From Leptodontidium sp. MPI-SDFR-AT-0119 (Eukaryota > Ascomycota > Leotiomycetes > Helotiales > Leptodontidiaceae), in assembly GCA_020726505.1 (NCBI GenBank), contig JAHLEZ010000010.1, positions 2,232,001 to 2,296,000 on the forward strand: a DNA stretch of 64,000 nucleotides, read 5' to 3'. Shown here piece by piece: positions 54,296 through 64,000 of the stretch. Numbering within the stretch: position 1 is the stretch's first letter; each line of letters begins with the position of its first letter. The notes under the pieces were generated by a model. That model saw only the letters and a list, made by a program, of their open reading frames with translations. It did no database searches and was not told the DNA's origin. Both the position numbers and the translations under genes were made by a program.

Positions 54296-54345
54296 CTTAG
54301 TGTATGTCGATTTAGCTATTCCTGTGTGTCGATTTAGCTGAGGCC
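54296..54345 (-). repeat. MULE right terminal inverted repeat
   Basis: The exact inverted copy of 51849-51898. The 8-bp target duplication follows directly. Confidence 0.93.
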
Positions 54346-54647
54346 TATTTTAAAAGCGATTCCAAAGACAGAATTTGATTGATATCATTGTGCGTGATGA
54401 AAATAATCTTTTCGTACTTTGATTTTAGTGTTCTGTATGTGCCTTAATCGGCCCAGGTGCCAATGCTGATGTGGCCATGTCAGCCTCGTCCCTTTCAGCT
54501 GGCAGTCGGCGCTTAGAGCCAACACTACGATAGTCTTCTCCTCCCCTTGACTCTACCATCGTCATATCATCACTTTGTACGTTCAGGTCGAATCGTCCTC
54601 ACCACAAATAGAGTTCTCCCTTCTAACCCTTTGGATATGCTATAACC

Positions 54648-57600
54648 ATGCGCCTTTTACAATTCAACGGCCGTGACTCCTTTAGCCTGGCCGAGTTTGC
54701 TGGCGTTGAAATTCCTCGCTATGCTATACTTTCGCATACTTGGGGAGCGGATGGCGAAGAAGTCACCTTCGAAGACTTAAAAGGTGTTATAACCAGAAGC
54801 AAGTCTGGATACGAAAAGCTCAGGTTCTGCGCAATACAGGCTGCGAGCGATAGATTGCAATACTTTTGGGTGGACACTTGTTGTATGGACAAATCTAGCC
54901 TTGTTGAGCTCCAGCACGCGATCAACTCTATGTTTCGATGGTACCAGAATGCAGCCAGGTGCTACGTGTACTTGTCTGATGTAGACACTACTGAAGATGA
55001 CCAATTCTCATAAACCTCTTGGGAAGCAGCTTTTCGGGAGAGTCGATGGTTCACTCGAGGCTGGACTCTCCAAGAACTCATTGCTCCCACGTCAGTTGAG
55101 TTTTTTTCTAGATCGCACATCCGACTTGGTGACAAGAAGTCACTAGAACAACAAATCCATGAGACCACCAGGATCCCCATCGCAGCGCTGCAGGGAAGCC
55201 CTCTTTCTCACTTTACAGTCGAAGAGCGAATGTCGTGGGTTGAGCATCGCAAGACCAAATATGAAGAAGATAAGGTGTATTCTCTTCAAGGGATTTTTGA
55301 CGTATATATACCGCTCATCTACGGCGAAGGATGTGACAGGGCATTGTTCCGGCTTCAGAGGGAGATCCAAGAGTCTTCGAAAGGTTAGCTGATCATTTCT
55401 CACGAGCACTCTTTAAATTACGGCTTTTGCCGCTGCCTTCGATAGCCATGCTAAAATTTGTCCTGCAGCACAAGCAGAGACTCTACCCACTCCTTCGTCC
55501 ACATGTATGGAGTGTCTGTATGCGTACGACTATCAATCCAGTCGAGCATTCAACTCAGATCGAGTGGAAGGAACATGTGAATGGTTTCTAAATACTCAAA
55601 CGTACCGTCAATGGCAACAAGATCAGCGGGCAAAGTTATTGTGGGTTTCAGCCGATCTCGGGTGCGGGAAGTCGGTTTTGGCTTCCTTTTTGATCGAAAA
55701 TCTGGAGCAACTTGAGTTGCAGAAAACTGTGCCCGGGACCGTTTGCTACTTCTTTTTCAAAGACAACATCCAACAAAACAGCGCGTTATTGAGTCTTCGC
55801 GCCATGATCCACCAAATTTTCACGGCTAAGCCGTCACTCATCGCTATCGCGGTTGCAGAGCTGCAAATCAAAGGCGAGAAATTTGTCGAAAGCTTCGGGA
55901 CCATGTGGAAGATCTTCACGACCGCGATCGCTTCCAGTGGCGGTAATGTCATATGTGTCCTTGACGGACTTGATGAATGCGAGGAGACGACAAGCGATCT
56001 CTTAATCAAATCGTGGGCTACATCTTACGCCCAGGAGAATCAAAGCAACCAGGTCTTGAAGCTCATCGTCACCAGTCGCCCACAGCTGTCTATCGAACGT
56101 TTATTCTACGACCTCCCTCACACGAGGCTAAGATTCGAGGATCAGCCATCTTCAACAAGCAGAGACATCAAGCTAGTGGTAACGGCCAGAGTAAAAGCAA
56201 TTGGAGAGAGGGGAGGGATAACCCGCGATGTACAAACCGATTTGGTGAATCGTCTTATCAACAACGCGGGTGGGACTTTCCTGTGGGTTTCTCTCATCTT
56301 GGCAGATATAGAGAAGAGTGCACGACTTAGCGCTGCGGCGTTGAGGGAGCTACTTACCAACGTACCTACGACGCTAGACGAAATGTATATGAACGTTGCT
56401 TTCAATATCACTGATCAGCAGCACGAAGAGCTCGAGATTGAGCCCAACATCCATGCGACAATTAGAGAGCTCTGCGGGCTTTTTGTCAAGGTATTGAATC
56501 AGCGGATATACCTCATTCACCAGACAGCGAAGGACTTTTTGACAAAGCAATCTACTGAGTCATCGTGGCGAGGAAGCTTGAGACTGTGGAAAAACTCATT
56601 GCATCCGGCTGAATCGCACCTCGTCATTGCAGATCGCTGCATCTGGTATCTCTCGATGACTCTGTTCAAGGATCGCCTCATCCATGTGGACTCTGAATCA
56701 AATGTTGAGCAAATCAAAAATGCAATCGAGCAGTGTACCAAGGACCATGACTTCTTAGAATATGCAGCAAAGCACTGGGTGACGCACTTCCAAGCTGCGA
56801 ATCTTGCTGAGACTCCTGATGTTGTAACATTGGCGTTGAATCTTTGTGAAGCTCAAACTGAACGCTTCAAGACATGGTTCTCCGTTTCATGGTCACACAG
56901 CTCGTTCTACAAAGTGCCGAAAATCTCCACAGCTTTTACAGCGGCTGTATATCTTGGACTTGATATAGTGGTGAGGCAGCTGATTGAAAACGGCATCGAC
57001 GTGAACTCTAGGGCGGCCGACGACTACCAGACAGCACTCGCCTGGGCTGCAGCACATAATCGGCAGGCAGTCGTAACGCTTCTGCTGGAAAACGGCGCCG
57101 ATGCGAACTGCAAGGACCAGCTTGGGCGTACTCCATTATGGATAGCGGCATCGAGACGCAATGAGAGTATTGTAGAACACCTGCTTGAGCAAGAGGACGT
57201 TGACCCGAATTGTATTGCTGGAGACACCGATTCAGCCCAAAATTCTGGGCCCAGTTACCGTGGCACACCTCTCTGGGCTGCAGCTGGCAGCGGACACGAG
57301 AGTGTCGTCAGAATTCTACTAGCACGGTCGGATGTCAATCCAAATCTCAGTAGTGATGGAGGCGGGACGCCCTTCATGACCGCGGTCGCATTCGGACACG
57401 AGGATGTAGTGAAATTGCTACTACACCGTGGAGTTGAAACCCGATCAGGGCTTGTGATTGCAGCACAGCGTTCTGACTCTAATATCATTCAACTACTTCT
57501 TGAGCATGGAGTTAGCGACGTGGACTCCAGAAATGCGCGAGGCGTGACGCCGCTGATGAGGGCAGCCTGGTGTGGTGAAGAAGCAAACGTGCGATTACTG

Positions 57601-58212
57601 CTGGAGGCGAGAGCTAATCCAAATGTACGACCGGATCCCGACGGCGAGCTCTTCCGAACAAATGGATCCGACCGCGAAGCATTCATCAATTCAATTATCC
57701 GGGTGACACTCGAAGAAGGATTTCTTATGGTCGAAGGCTCAGGTAAAGGCGCCGCCATTCACGAAGCATCCATTACAGGGCATGCGGAAGTAGTGCGGCT
57801 ACTACTGGAGTCCGGTGCCGATTTTGAGATGAAGGACAGTCGTGGCTTGACGGCTTTGCGTCTCGCTGTGGCAAACGGACATGAAGCTGTGACACGGCTC
57901 CTGTTGGAAAAGGGAGCCCGGGATACGGGCGATATGGATGGTGTGACGAGCTTGCATACAGCGGCTTTAAAAGGAAATGAAAATATGGTGCAGCTTTTGT
58001 TGGACAATGGTGCCAAAATGGAAGCAACGTTACGCAATGAAATGGCCTGGACAGTGCTGCATTGTGCGGCCTATTCAGGTCATGCCGGGGTGGTTCAAAT
58101 TTTGCTGAAGCACAACTGCGACCTTCATATTCTAGATGGCTATGGCCACACTGCGGAATACTATGCCAGAGAGCAGGGACATTTGGCGGTGGTTGAGCTG
58201 CTACAGTCGTAA
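54648..58212 (+). pseudogene. HET-NACHT-ankyrin NLR-like gene with premature stop
   Basis: A fungal NLR-type (STAND) signalling gene. Exon 1 is 54648-55383 and exon 2 is 55469-58212. The 85-nt intron (GTTAGC..CTGCAG, with CTAAA) joins in frame, and 1,160 codons are coherent except for one TAA at 55011-55013 (codon 122). The N-terminal HET domain (YAILSHTWG, YFWVDTCCMDKSS, WFTRGWTLQELIAP) is cut by the stop. A NACHT NTPase follows with Walker A GCGKS (about residues 310-314) and Walker B VICVLDGLDE (about 406-415). About nine ankyrin repeats extend from residue 726 to the end (TALAWAAAHNRQAVVTLLLE, TPLWAAAGSGHESVVRILLA, etc.). Only the stop breaks it. A truncated HET fragment and a NACHT-ankyrin protein from a downstream ATG (55507) remain possible. 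Confidence 0.88.
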
Positions 58213-58253
58213 TGTTCCCTAGGTGAAAATAGTACCATAGACGGTCCTAATAC

Positions 58254-58277
58254 TTAGGGTTTAGGGTTTTAGGGTTA
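58254..58277 (+). repeat. Interstitial telomere-like TTAGGG tract
   Basis: Three closely spaced TTAGGG units (TTAGGGTTTAGGGTTTTAGG and so on) just after the NLR-like gene. AGCCCTAACCCTAAC also occurs in the 630-bp element near 28303-28317. Too short to be a telomere. Confidence 0.8.
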
Positions 58278-59165
58278 GTCTAATTTTAATTTTTTTCCTA
58301 TCTAAGCTATCTTGCTCGATTATTTTCCTCCTTAAGCTTGTAAAGGCCCGGATACTTAGGATTCAGGGGAGACACTAAGCAAATAGGTCGAAGCCCTGAG
58401 AGAAGCAGAATGCCTATATACGAGGATCTAAAGCTAGGGAGAGAAGGTCCCTCTTGGGGGCATACCAGGCTATTTAATCCCAATTACTTCGTAGGCTGCA
58501 GTTGTAGCCTATAGGCAACCGCTGTAGCTTGTAGGGGGCGTTGGGCCTGTGTAGGCGGCAGTCAGGTGACGATATTTTATCGTCACATCCAGCGCGGTAA
58601 CAGGTTGATGTTTGAGCGCCCTTTTGATTTTGACCGCTTTAGTAGAAAGGTAAACTCGAACATAGCTCGGGACCGAGAGGCAGATTAATAATTATAGAAA
58701 AAAACAGTTATTATAAAAGGGTTCTTGCCGTTTAAGTTATTTTCTCGGAGGAATCAGATATTACTTTTTGGCTCAAAAGCCGGAAATTGTGCATCTTTAG
58801 CCACCAAGCCTACATAATCATACTCTACTTGTCGCTCTCATATTGTACTAAGTAAGATATAAGGTAATTATCAAATGATAGATTATTTTGCGTTATTATG
58901 CTTAATTAGTGGTTTGGGGCCAAATCCTTAGTGTATATAGAGCTTTAAAGTATAGATTAAAAGCAACGCTAAGTTTATAATACATTCCAACTTGCATTCC
59001 CAATCCTCTCTTCAACATTATTAAGTATGTTAAACTCATGTTTCTCTCTTTTTCTCTCGTTTATTAAGCAAGTTAAACTCTCTCTCTCTCTCTCTCTGGT
59101 TAATTTCTTTTTTTTTAATCTTTCTATCTCTCTTTCTTTCGCATCGAGTAGTTATTAAGTAAGTC

Positions 59166-59185
59166 ATATATATATATATATATAT
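59166..59185. repeat. (AT)n microsatellite
   Basis: Ten AT units, with a (CT)n tract about 70 bp upstream at 59079-59097. Confidence 0.9.
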
Positions 59186-59922
59186 TCTCTCTCTCTTTCG
59201 CTTTCGATTTCTATCTTTCCTTCTCTTATTGAGTACATTAATCCCCTTCTCATTAATTTTTTATTATTTACTTTACGAGGAACGCTTATTCGTGAAGAAT
59301 CCTATTGTTTGTGAGGAATAGAAGTTACTATGGGACATTTTGTAACTCATTTCGTGGCTCAATTAATAGTATCACTACGCAGTAAAGCTGGTTAAAATAT
59401 AGCCACTTCTCTTCCATATATTAGCTAGTAGTTGTTAACGGGGCATAACAAAGTTAACTGAAAGACTTGCGACACCCAATTCGCCCTTCACCGTCATACA
59501 ATAAACTGTACCGAGACTACTATAACCACAACGCAGCTTACCAGGGTCTTTGCTCGCCTGATTACCAGGTAGAGAAGGTATCAGCCCATGTTGCGACGTC
59601 GTATAACAGCCTCGGCTGCCACAATCGTGATAATAGCTTCTTAGGCTTATAATAAAACCTAGGTATCGTATTTAAACCTTTCTATGTGTTTAAAAGACAT
59701 AAAGTGCTTGATAGTAGTATCGCAAGTAGAGCAGTCCCATTATAGTGTGGCAGGAGATCTTCTGTAAATTCAAGAGGGCAGCGACGACGTAATAATAATT
59801 TTCAGAATCGATAGGTTAAAAGTGCTTAGGGGAGGTATATAAAACACTGAAATGAAAATGAATTAAGAATATTAATACGCTCACAGATTTAAAGCCGCCT
59901 GAACTTGAAGTGCCTGCAATTT

Positions 59923-59965
59923 GTCTCGCTACAGGGTGCGTCTCGGGTCGCAGGGAGAGACGTTA
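59923..59965. repeat. Dispersed 43-bp repeat, copy 2
   Basis: Starts GTCTCGCTACAGGGTGCG and ends AGACGTTA. It matches 34396-34438 at 37 of 43 positions and is in the same orientation. Confidence 0.65.
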
Positions 59966-59974
59966 CAGTAAATT

Positions 59975-60169
59975 TTAATTATCTTTTGTCTGCCAGCAAG
60001 CCTGAGGACATTGCTTTTCATTGATGAAGGTCTCTACGAAAGTCTTCCCCTCGCACTGCATGTCCGGGGAGAGTAAGTTGGGACCATTGGCCATACCAGC
60101 GCACTGGACGATGACCGTACTAAGGGTATGTCTACAAAGCGGGCAAAGCTCAAAAGTGGTTTTGCACAT
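59975..60169 (-). CDS. Tentative small Cys-rich protein
   Basis: A 64-residue frame with Cys at MC, CPLC, QCAG, QCEG, QC and AC. The paired CPLC could bind zinc with the other cysteines. It is short, the upstream context gives no support, and it may not be real. Confidence 0.3.
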   Translation of the reverse strand: MCKTTFELCPLCRHTLSTVIVQCAGMANGPNLLSPDMQCEGKTFVETFINEKQCPQACWQTKDN

Positions 60170-60404
60170 GGTGTGCTGTGGGGTGGGGTATAGGGTTGGT
60201 GAGTTGAGCGAGTGAGCGGATGAAGTTGACAGTCAGCACTACAAATGCATGATTGGAGGTGTTGGTTGCGACTTGCACCACCTACTTGTAGGTAGGTAGG
60301 TTGCCATTGTGCCTTTATTCTATTAGAATTATTCTTCATAAATCTCTACTGTTCTGTTCTAGAGGGTACAAACAATTCTAATACAAAGAATAGGAGCACT
60401 CAGG

Positions 60405-63404
60405 CAGGCTGGCCAATAAGTCAGTAAGTCAGTTATCAGTTGAAGATATATTCTCAACTAACTGACTGACACAAAAATCGACTCAACTTATAACTGACTG
60501 ATAGAGAATTCGGGGACTAATAAGTTAGTGCTAAAAATAGAATATATTAAACATTAAGCAAGACTACTTTATAGGCTCCTGGGAAGTTAATTGCTCTCCT
60601 ATTTACTTAATTTTTCAAGTATTCTTAGTGCTATAGAGTCTTACTAAATAACTGAGAGCTCTCTATAGTTGTTTACTTTGCGTAGGAAGAGAATATTCAC
60701 TCGCACTCAGAGCTTATAGCTAGAATAGCTAGAAAATCAAAGGCTATTATAGCTAACTTAGGCCATTCCTTCTCCTTCTCTTTCTAGTACTATAGAGTAC
60801 TAATTCCGTCAACTGGCCCCTCTTGCAAGTACTAATAGTACTAATCTCTACGACCTAATATTGTCGGCGTAACTCGTTTTAGTATAGGCCGAGCATTTAT
60901 TACAATATCTCTTAACAAGGACTGTGGCGTAGGAGCTCTTACTAGCTCGGGGGAAAGAGAGGCTCGTATAATACCTAGCGATTTGTACTCGTCCTCTTAT
61001 AATCTCTTAAAGTTAGCTTTTCTAGTCGTCACAAAACTAGCCATATTACTAGTCTAGTTCTTTTTAAAGAACGATTATTTAAAGCTAAGGTGGAGCATTA
61101 TAAAGGCTTACTAGGCAACGGAATCGTCGGTCTTTTTATACTATTTGAGTGTTACTTCTTAGGCTAACGTAATAGATTACTATATACCTTTATACTTATT
61201 GAATTCGCCGCGTTTAGCACGGATTTCCAGCGCCTTAAAGTGACCTAGTATATATTCTAAACAAAGTAAGGTTTCCTAGAGAGCTTTATATAATAGTGAT
61301 TCCGAATCTTCTTATAAATCGGCGTTGCCTTTAAGGTCTTTAGTCAATCGGAAAAGAGGCTCCAATTGTGTTATAATAATTTCTAAACTTTCCTACTCTA
61401 TAAGAGAAAAGTAATTGTTATTAAAGATCTCTTAGTCTAAAAGCTCACTAGAAACGCGCAATTTAAAGGCGTACTTATTAAGAGCTTCGCGTAACTCAAG
61501 GCCACAACGAATTATAGAGTATGTGGCGTTCTAGCGTACTCCTTCATTAATAACTAATTTCTATTCCTTTCCTTTTACTACGCTAGTATTAAGGGTTTTC
61601 TATAGATCTATAAACAATTCTGTCCTCTTCTTAGAGGCCAAAATATATTAAACTAAGTTATATAGCTTTCTAACTTCTCTCCGACGCCTCTAAAGCTTGC
61701 GCCAATCTTCTAGACTAGCCTCTTTATATTCCGTGTCAAATGAAGCCTCATCTTAACCAAATAAGTAGGCGCCGGCGATTAAATTGAACATATGTCTTAT
61801 ATAACGTAATCTCTTGTATATAAGGTCAAAACCCTATTGTCGACCGAGCTCTTAAAGTATAATATTATTGTTTGTTACATTATTAAGGACGAAGTAATTA
61901 AGGTTATATTTATTGATTCCGAAACGTTCGAGAAGAGGTAAGAGGATAAAGCACTACTCTATAAAAGTTAGTAAAAGCAAGGAAATTCAGGGGATTAGAT
62001 ATATACTAACACTAGTCTTTCTATGGCTAGGAAGCTTAAGTAAGCCAATTAGACGTGTAACACCTTTATACTTATTATTAATAAAATACACAACGACACT
62101 AAGTAAACTAATCTTCTCCTTCTTTAAACCTTAGCCGTTAAAAGTAATAGAGATCTTTGATTTGGCGTTACGAATCTCCTTAATAATCTCTAGTTCAAAA
62201 TACTTAAAATACTCGTGGAGCTAGTTCTTAACTGTCGAATACGACGAAGGGATAACTTTAGTAGTATTTATATTAACAATTTTAAAGTATTAGATTAGTC
62301 GTTTTAACGTAGCTTTGTAGTGTTTTACGCTATCGTAGATAATCTATTTTATAAAGGCATTAACAAACTCTTGTTGTCGAAAAGGGATGATTTAATCGTA
62401 GGCGCTATCGATAGTTCTAGAGGCTTATAGACGCTTAAGAGCGCTCTTTTGTCTTTATATATCTCCTCTGTCGTCTAATAAGTGTTTCTCGTAAAGGTGC
62501 CGCTTTACATTATTAAGAGTATTTACGTTAAAGTGGAAATCGAGATTTTAACTAAAAGCCTTATCGTGATAGCCTAATAAGTTAGCTCTCTTTTTTATAG
62601 AATTAGGAGGAGATTATATATAAAACTTATAGTACTAATATGTCGGGTTACTAGCCTTTTTAGTATTTAAGAGTGTATAACCCAGTTTCTAAACCTATAG
62701 AGTTCTGGCTTTTTTCGACGCTTTTACTAGTACTATTCCCCTTAGAAACCTATAGGGAAATGGCTTCCGATTATTAAAAAGAGGCTTATTAAAGTCGTAG
62801 GGAGAGTAGTCTAAATTCCTCTTCTTGTTATAAGGTTTAAAAGGGTCATAGAACTCGTTATATTAAGGTTCTAATCGTTTATACTAATCCCGTAATATCT
62901 TTAGCTCTATAGACTCTTCTATTGTCGGTTTGGCTATTATCGCCGCTAACACGTTCGGGACAACTCGTATAGGCGTATTAGGTACTCTTCTATCGTCGTC
63001 GTCGCTTAAATCGATAGGGGATATGTAGGAAGAGGCTATTTTAATAAAGTTATTGTGATTATTCTAATAGATATAGAGTTTAAATGTGATCTGGGGATTG
63101 TGAGGTTCTTTAGAGCTCGGCTAAGTCACGATTTTAGCCAATTAGAAGCTCCCATTTTAGCTAAGCGAAGCGGCCGCCCCTATTAAAATATATCTACGGT
63201 ATTTATGGGCTTTAAAATCAAGGCATCTATATTACTAAAACTCACTCTATATTCGGGAATTTTTAATATTTGAACTTATAAGTAATTAATCAACCTATTA
63301 CCAACTAACTGACTTATCTAATAATATATCTCAACTAACTAACTGACGTTAAAGAGCGTGGCTTATTTAGTTGGCTTAACTCAACTGACTTGTTGGCCAC
63401 CCTG
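60405..63404 (-). mobile_element. Decayed autonomous hAT transposon, 3,000 bp
   Basis: The ends are CAGGCTGGCCAATAAGTCAG (left) and, read inward, CAGGGTGGCCAACAAGTCAG (right). An exact 8-bp target duplication, CACTCAGG, lies at 60397-60404 and 63405-63412. Subterminal CAGTTA/AACTGA words cluster at both ends, as in the 630-bp element at 28229-28858. The interior is very TpA-rich, as expected from RIP. Minus-strand text near 61043-60973 (RKANFKRL-stop-EDEYKSLG) resembles the W..Y.. region of hAT transposases, with TGG turned into stop. No intact frame remains. Confidence 0.88.
60900..62600 (-). pseudogene. hAT transposase relic
   Basis: Scattered minus-strand fragments: the EDEYKS segment near 60990, and a BED-like N-terminal segment near 62500 (NTLNNVKRHL, similar to the histidine part of a BED finger). 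Many stops interrupt them. The limits are approximate. Confidence 0.45.
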
Positions 63405-63456
63405 CACTCAGGTACTTCGACTCTAATCTTTGGTTTCGTTCCGCATTTAATTAGCT

Positions 63457-63595
63457 CAGCGTTTTACTTAGCCCAGCCTAGCCCAGCCTAGACTAGGGTC
63501 AGGCTAGGCTGATCAATAAAATGACAGGCTAGGCTGAGGCTAGGCGGAGGCAGGCTGACCTGGGCGGAGGCTAGGCTGGGCGAAGTAATACGCTG
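63457..63595. mobile_element. Foldback hAT-like MITE, 139 bp
   Basis: The inverted ends are CAGCGTTTTACTTAGCCCAG and, from the right, CAGCGTATTACTTCGCCCAG, continuing as CCTAG. The interior is made of AGGCTAGGC-type repeats. Near-identical 8-bp flanks (AATTAGCT and ATTTAGCT) fit an hAT target duplication with one change. It cannot code. Confidence 0.72.
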
Positions 63596-63603
63596 ATTTA
63601 GCT

Positions 63604-64000
63604 AGTAAGCATAGTCACTGTAGGCTCTCCTACTCAGGCGCTACTTACCCTCGGCTCACCTGACTTGTCTGAGAAACCTGAGCAGTCCATGAGCAGTCCC
63701 TGAGCCTCGTCACCGAGATCCTTTCGCGGTTTTGTTTCCGCTTTTCGCATCCACTTCTCTGATCTCTTTTGAACTGTCTCTTCTCTTGCCGGATATTAGC
63801 ACCGCTTTTCTCGCCTCTGCCTTGTTCTCGCTCCCCTAGCTGTGCCTCCGCCTTCCCTGCCTCGGTCGACACATAAATGACCGACAGTTGATAGTTTGAA
63901 CAAAGATTCAAGGTAGTGCTGCAGATTAATTACCGCCTTCAAAACGGGAGTTCGGTTAAGACTCGCGTAAGGTTGCTAGAAGCGATGGCGGTCCTTACAT
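63604..64000. other. No supported gene at window end
   Basis: A frame at 63645-63911 on the minus strand has no recognised feature. Nothing is called. Confidence 0.5.

Larger units (their letters stand above)
51849..54345 (-). mobile_element. Mutator-like (MULE) transposon with 50-bp perfect TIRs
   Basis: The ends 51849-51898 and 54296-54345 are identical inverted repeats of 50 bp (start GGCCTCAGCTAAATCGACAC). The TIR itself contains AGCTAAATCGACA twice. An 8-bp target duplication, TATTTTAA, lies at 51841-51848 and 54346-54353. The interior encodes a decayed MULE transposase on the minus strand. Total length is 2,497 bp. Perfect TIRs with a decayed gene suggest a fairly recent insertion that lost its coding capacity by RIP. 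Confidence 0.93.
58213..60404. other. AT-rich intergenic with repeats
   Basis: About 2.2 kb, mostly AT-rich and without convincing genes apart from a tentative small frame at 59975-60169. It contains TTAGGG words (58254-58277), a 9-bp-stem hairpin at 58566-58586 (GTGACGATA/TATCGTCAC), CT and TA microsatellites (59079-59097 and 59166-59185) and a dispersed repeat at 59923-59965. Confidence 0.6.

Noticed and set aside
59040..59190. Repeated CT and AT tracts considered as a CRISPR-like array
   Set aside because: Simple microsatellites with no repeat-spacer structure, and the organism is a fungus.
61913..62134. 73-codon frame inside the decayed hAT element
   Set aside because: It is on the strand opposite the transposase relic and in TpA-rich RIP-like DNA, so it is chance.

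Overview
This window looks like nuclear DNA of a filamentous ascomycete. Most genes carry short introns of 46-126 nt with GT..AG ends and CTRAY-type branch sites. The gene families are fungal: Zn2Cys6 factor, RTA1, UstYa/DUF3328, GH131, CFEM, HET, and NACHT with ankyrin repeats. Two tRNA genes carry introns, and the dead genes and transposons show C-to-T (RIP-like) decay. The general flavour is that of Leotiomycetes/Helotiales, but that placement is an impression and was not tested.

Left part (about 1-28 kb), mostly ordinary genes. It holds a Zn2Cys6 regulator divergent from an RTA1-type membrane protein, a small secreted eight-cysteine hydrophobin-like protein, and a large acidic disordered protein with two ubiquitin-interacting-motif-like segments and an internal 45-codon duplication. 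Next come an intron-containing tRNA-Pro(UGG), a frameshifted F-box-like pseudogene beside its intact relative, a lone UstYa-type oxidase, and a GH131 beta-glucanase with a possible GC-AG intron. After these come a copper P1B-type ATPase, a secreted/membrane protein with an apparent homopolymer frameshift, an intron-containing tRNA-Gln(UUG), and an MFS drug:H+ antiporter. Many of these models were joined across introns by hand, and the coding lengths were checked for frame.

Right part (about 28-64 kb), a repeat-rich accessory region. It contains immune-type (allorecognition/NLR-like) genes in various states of decay: an intact HET-domain gene (31.4-33.4 kb), a CHAT (caspase-like)-TPR pseudogene with several TGG-to-TAG-type stops (38.9-41.6 kb), a membrane-anchored HET gene (42.6-45.1 kb), and a HET-NACHT-ankyrin gene stopped by a single in-frame TAA (54.6-58.2 kb). 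Between them lie a Cys-rich protein with a myristoylation motif, a Myb/trihelix-like protein, a small four-exon membrane protein, a CFEM-type surface protein and several pseudogenes.

Five mobile elements can be bounded at base level from terminal inverted repeats and target duplications: a 630-bp non-autonomous hAT-like element, a 208-bp TA-flanked MITE, a 2,497-bp MULE with a perfect 50-bp TIR, a 3,000-bp decayed hAT with an 8-bp duplication, and a 139-bp foldback hAT-like MITE. The most interesting thing in the window is the combination of these: a compact island of NLR-type and caspase-like recognition genes, interleaved with transposons and partly destroyed by RIP-like mutation.
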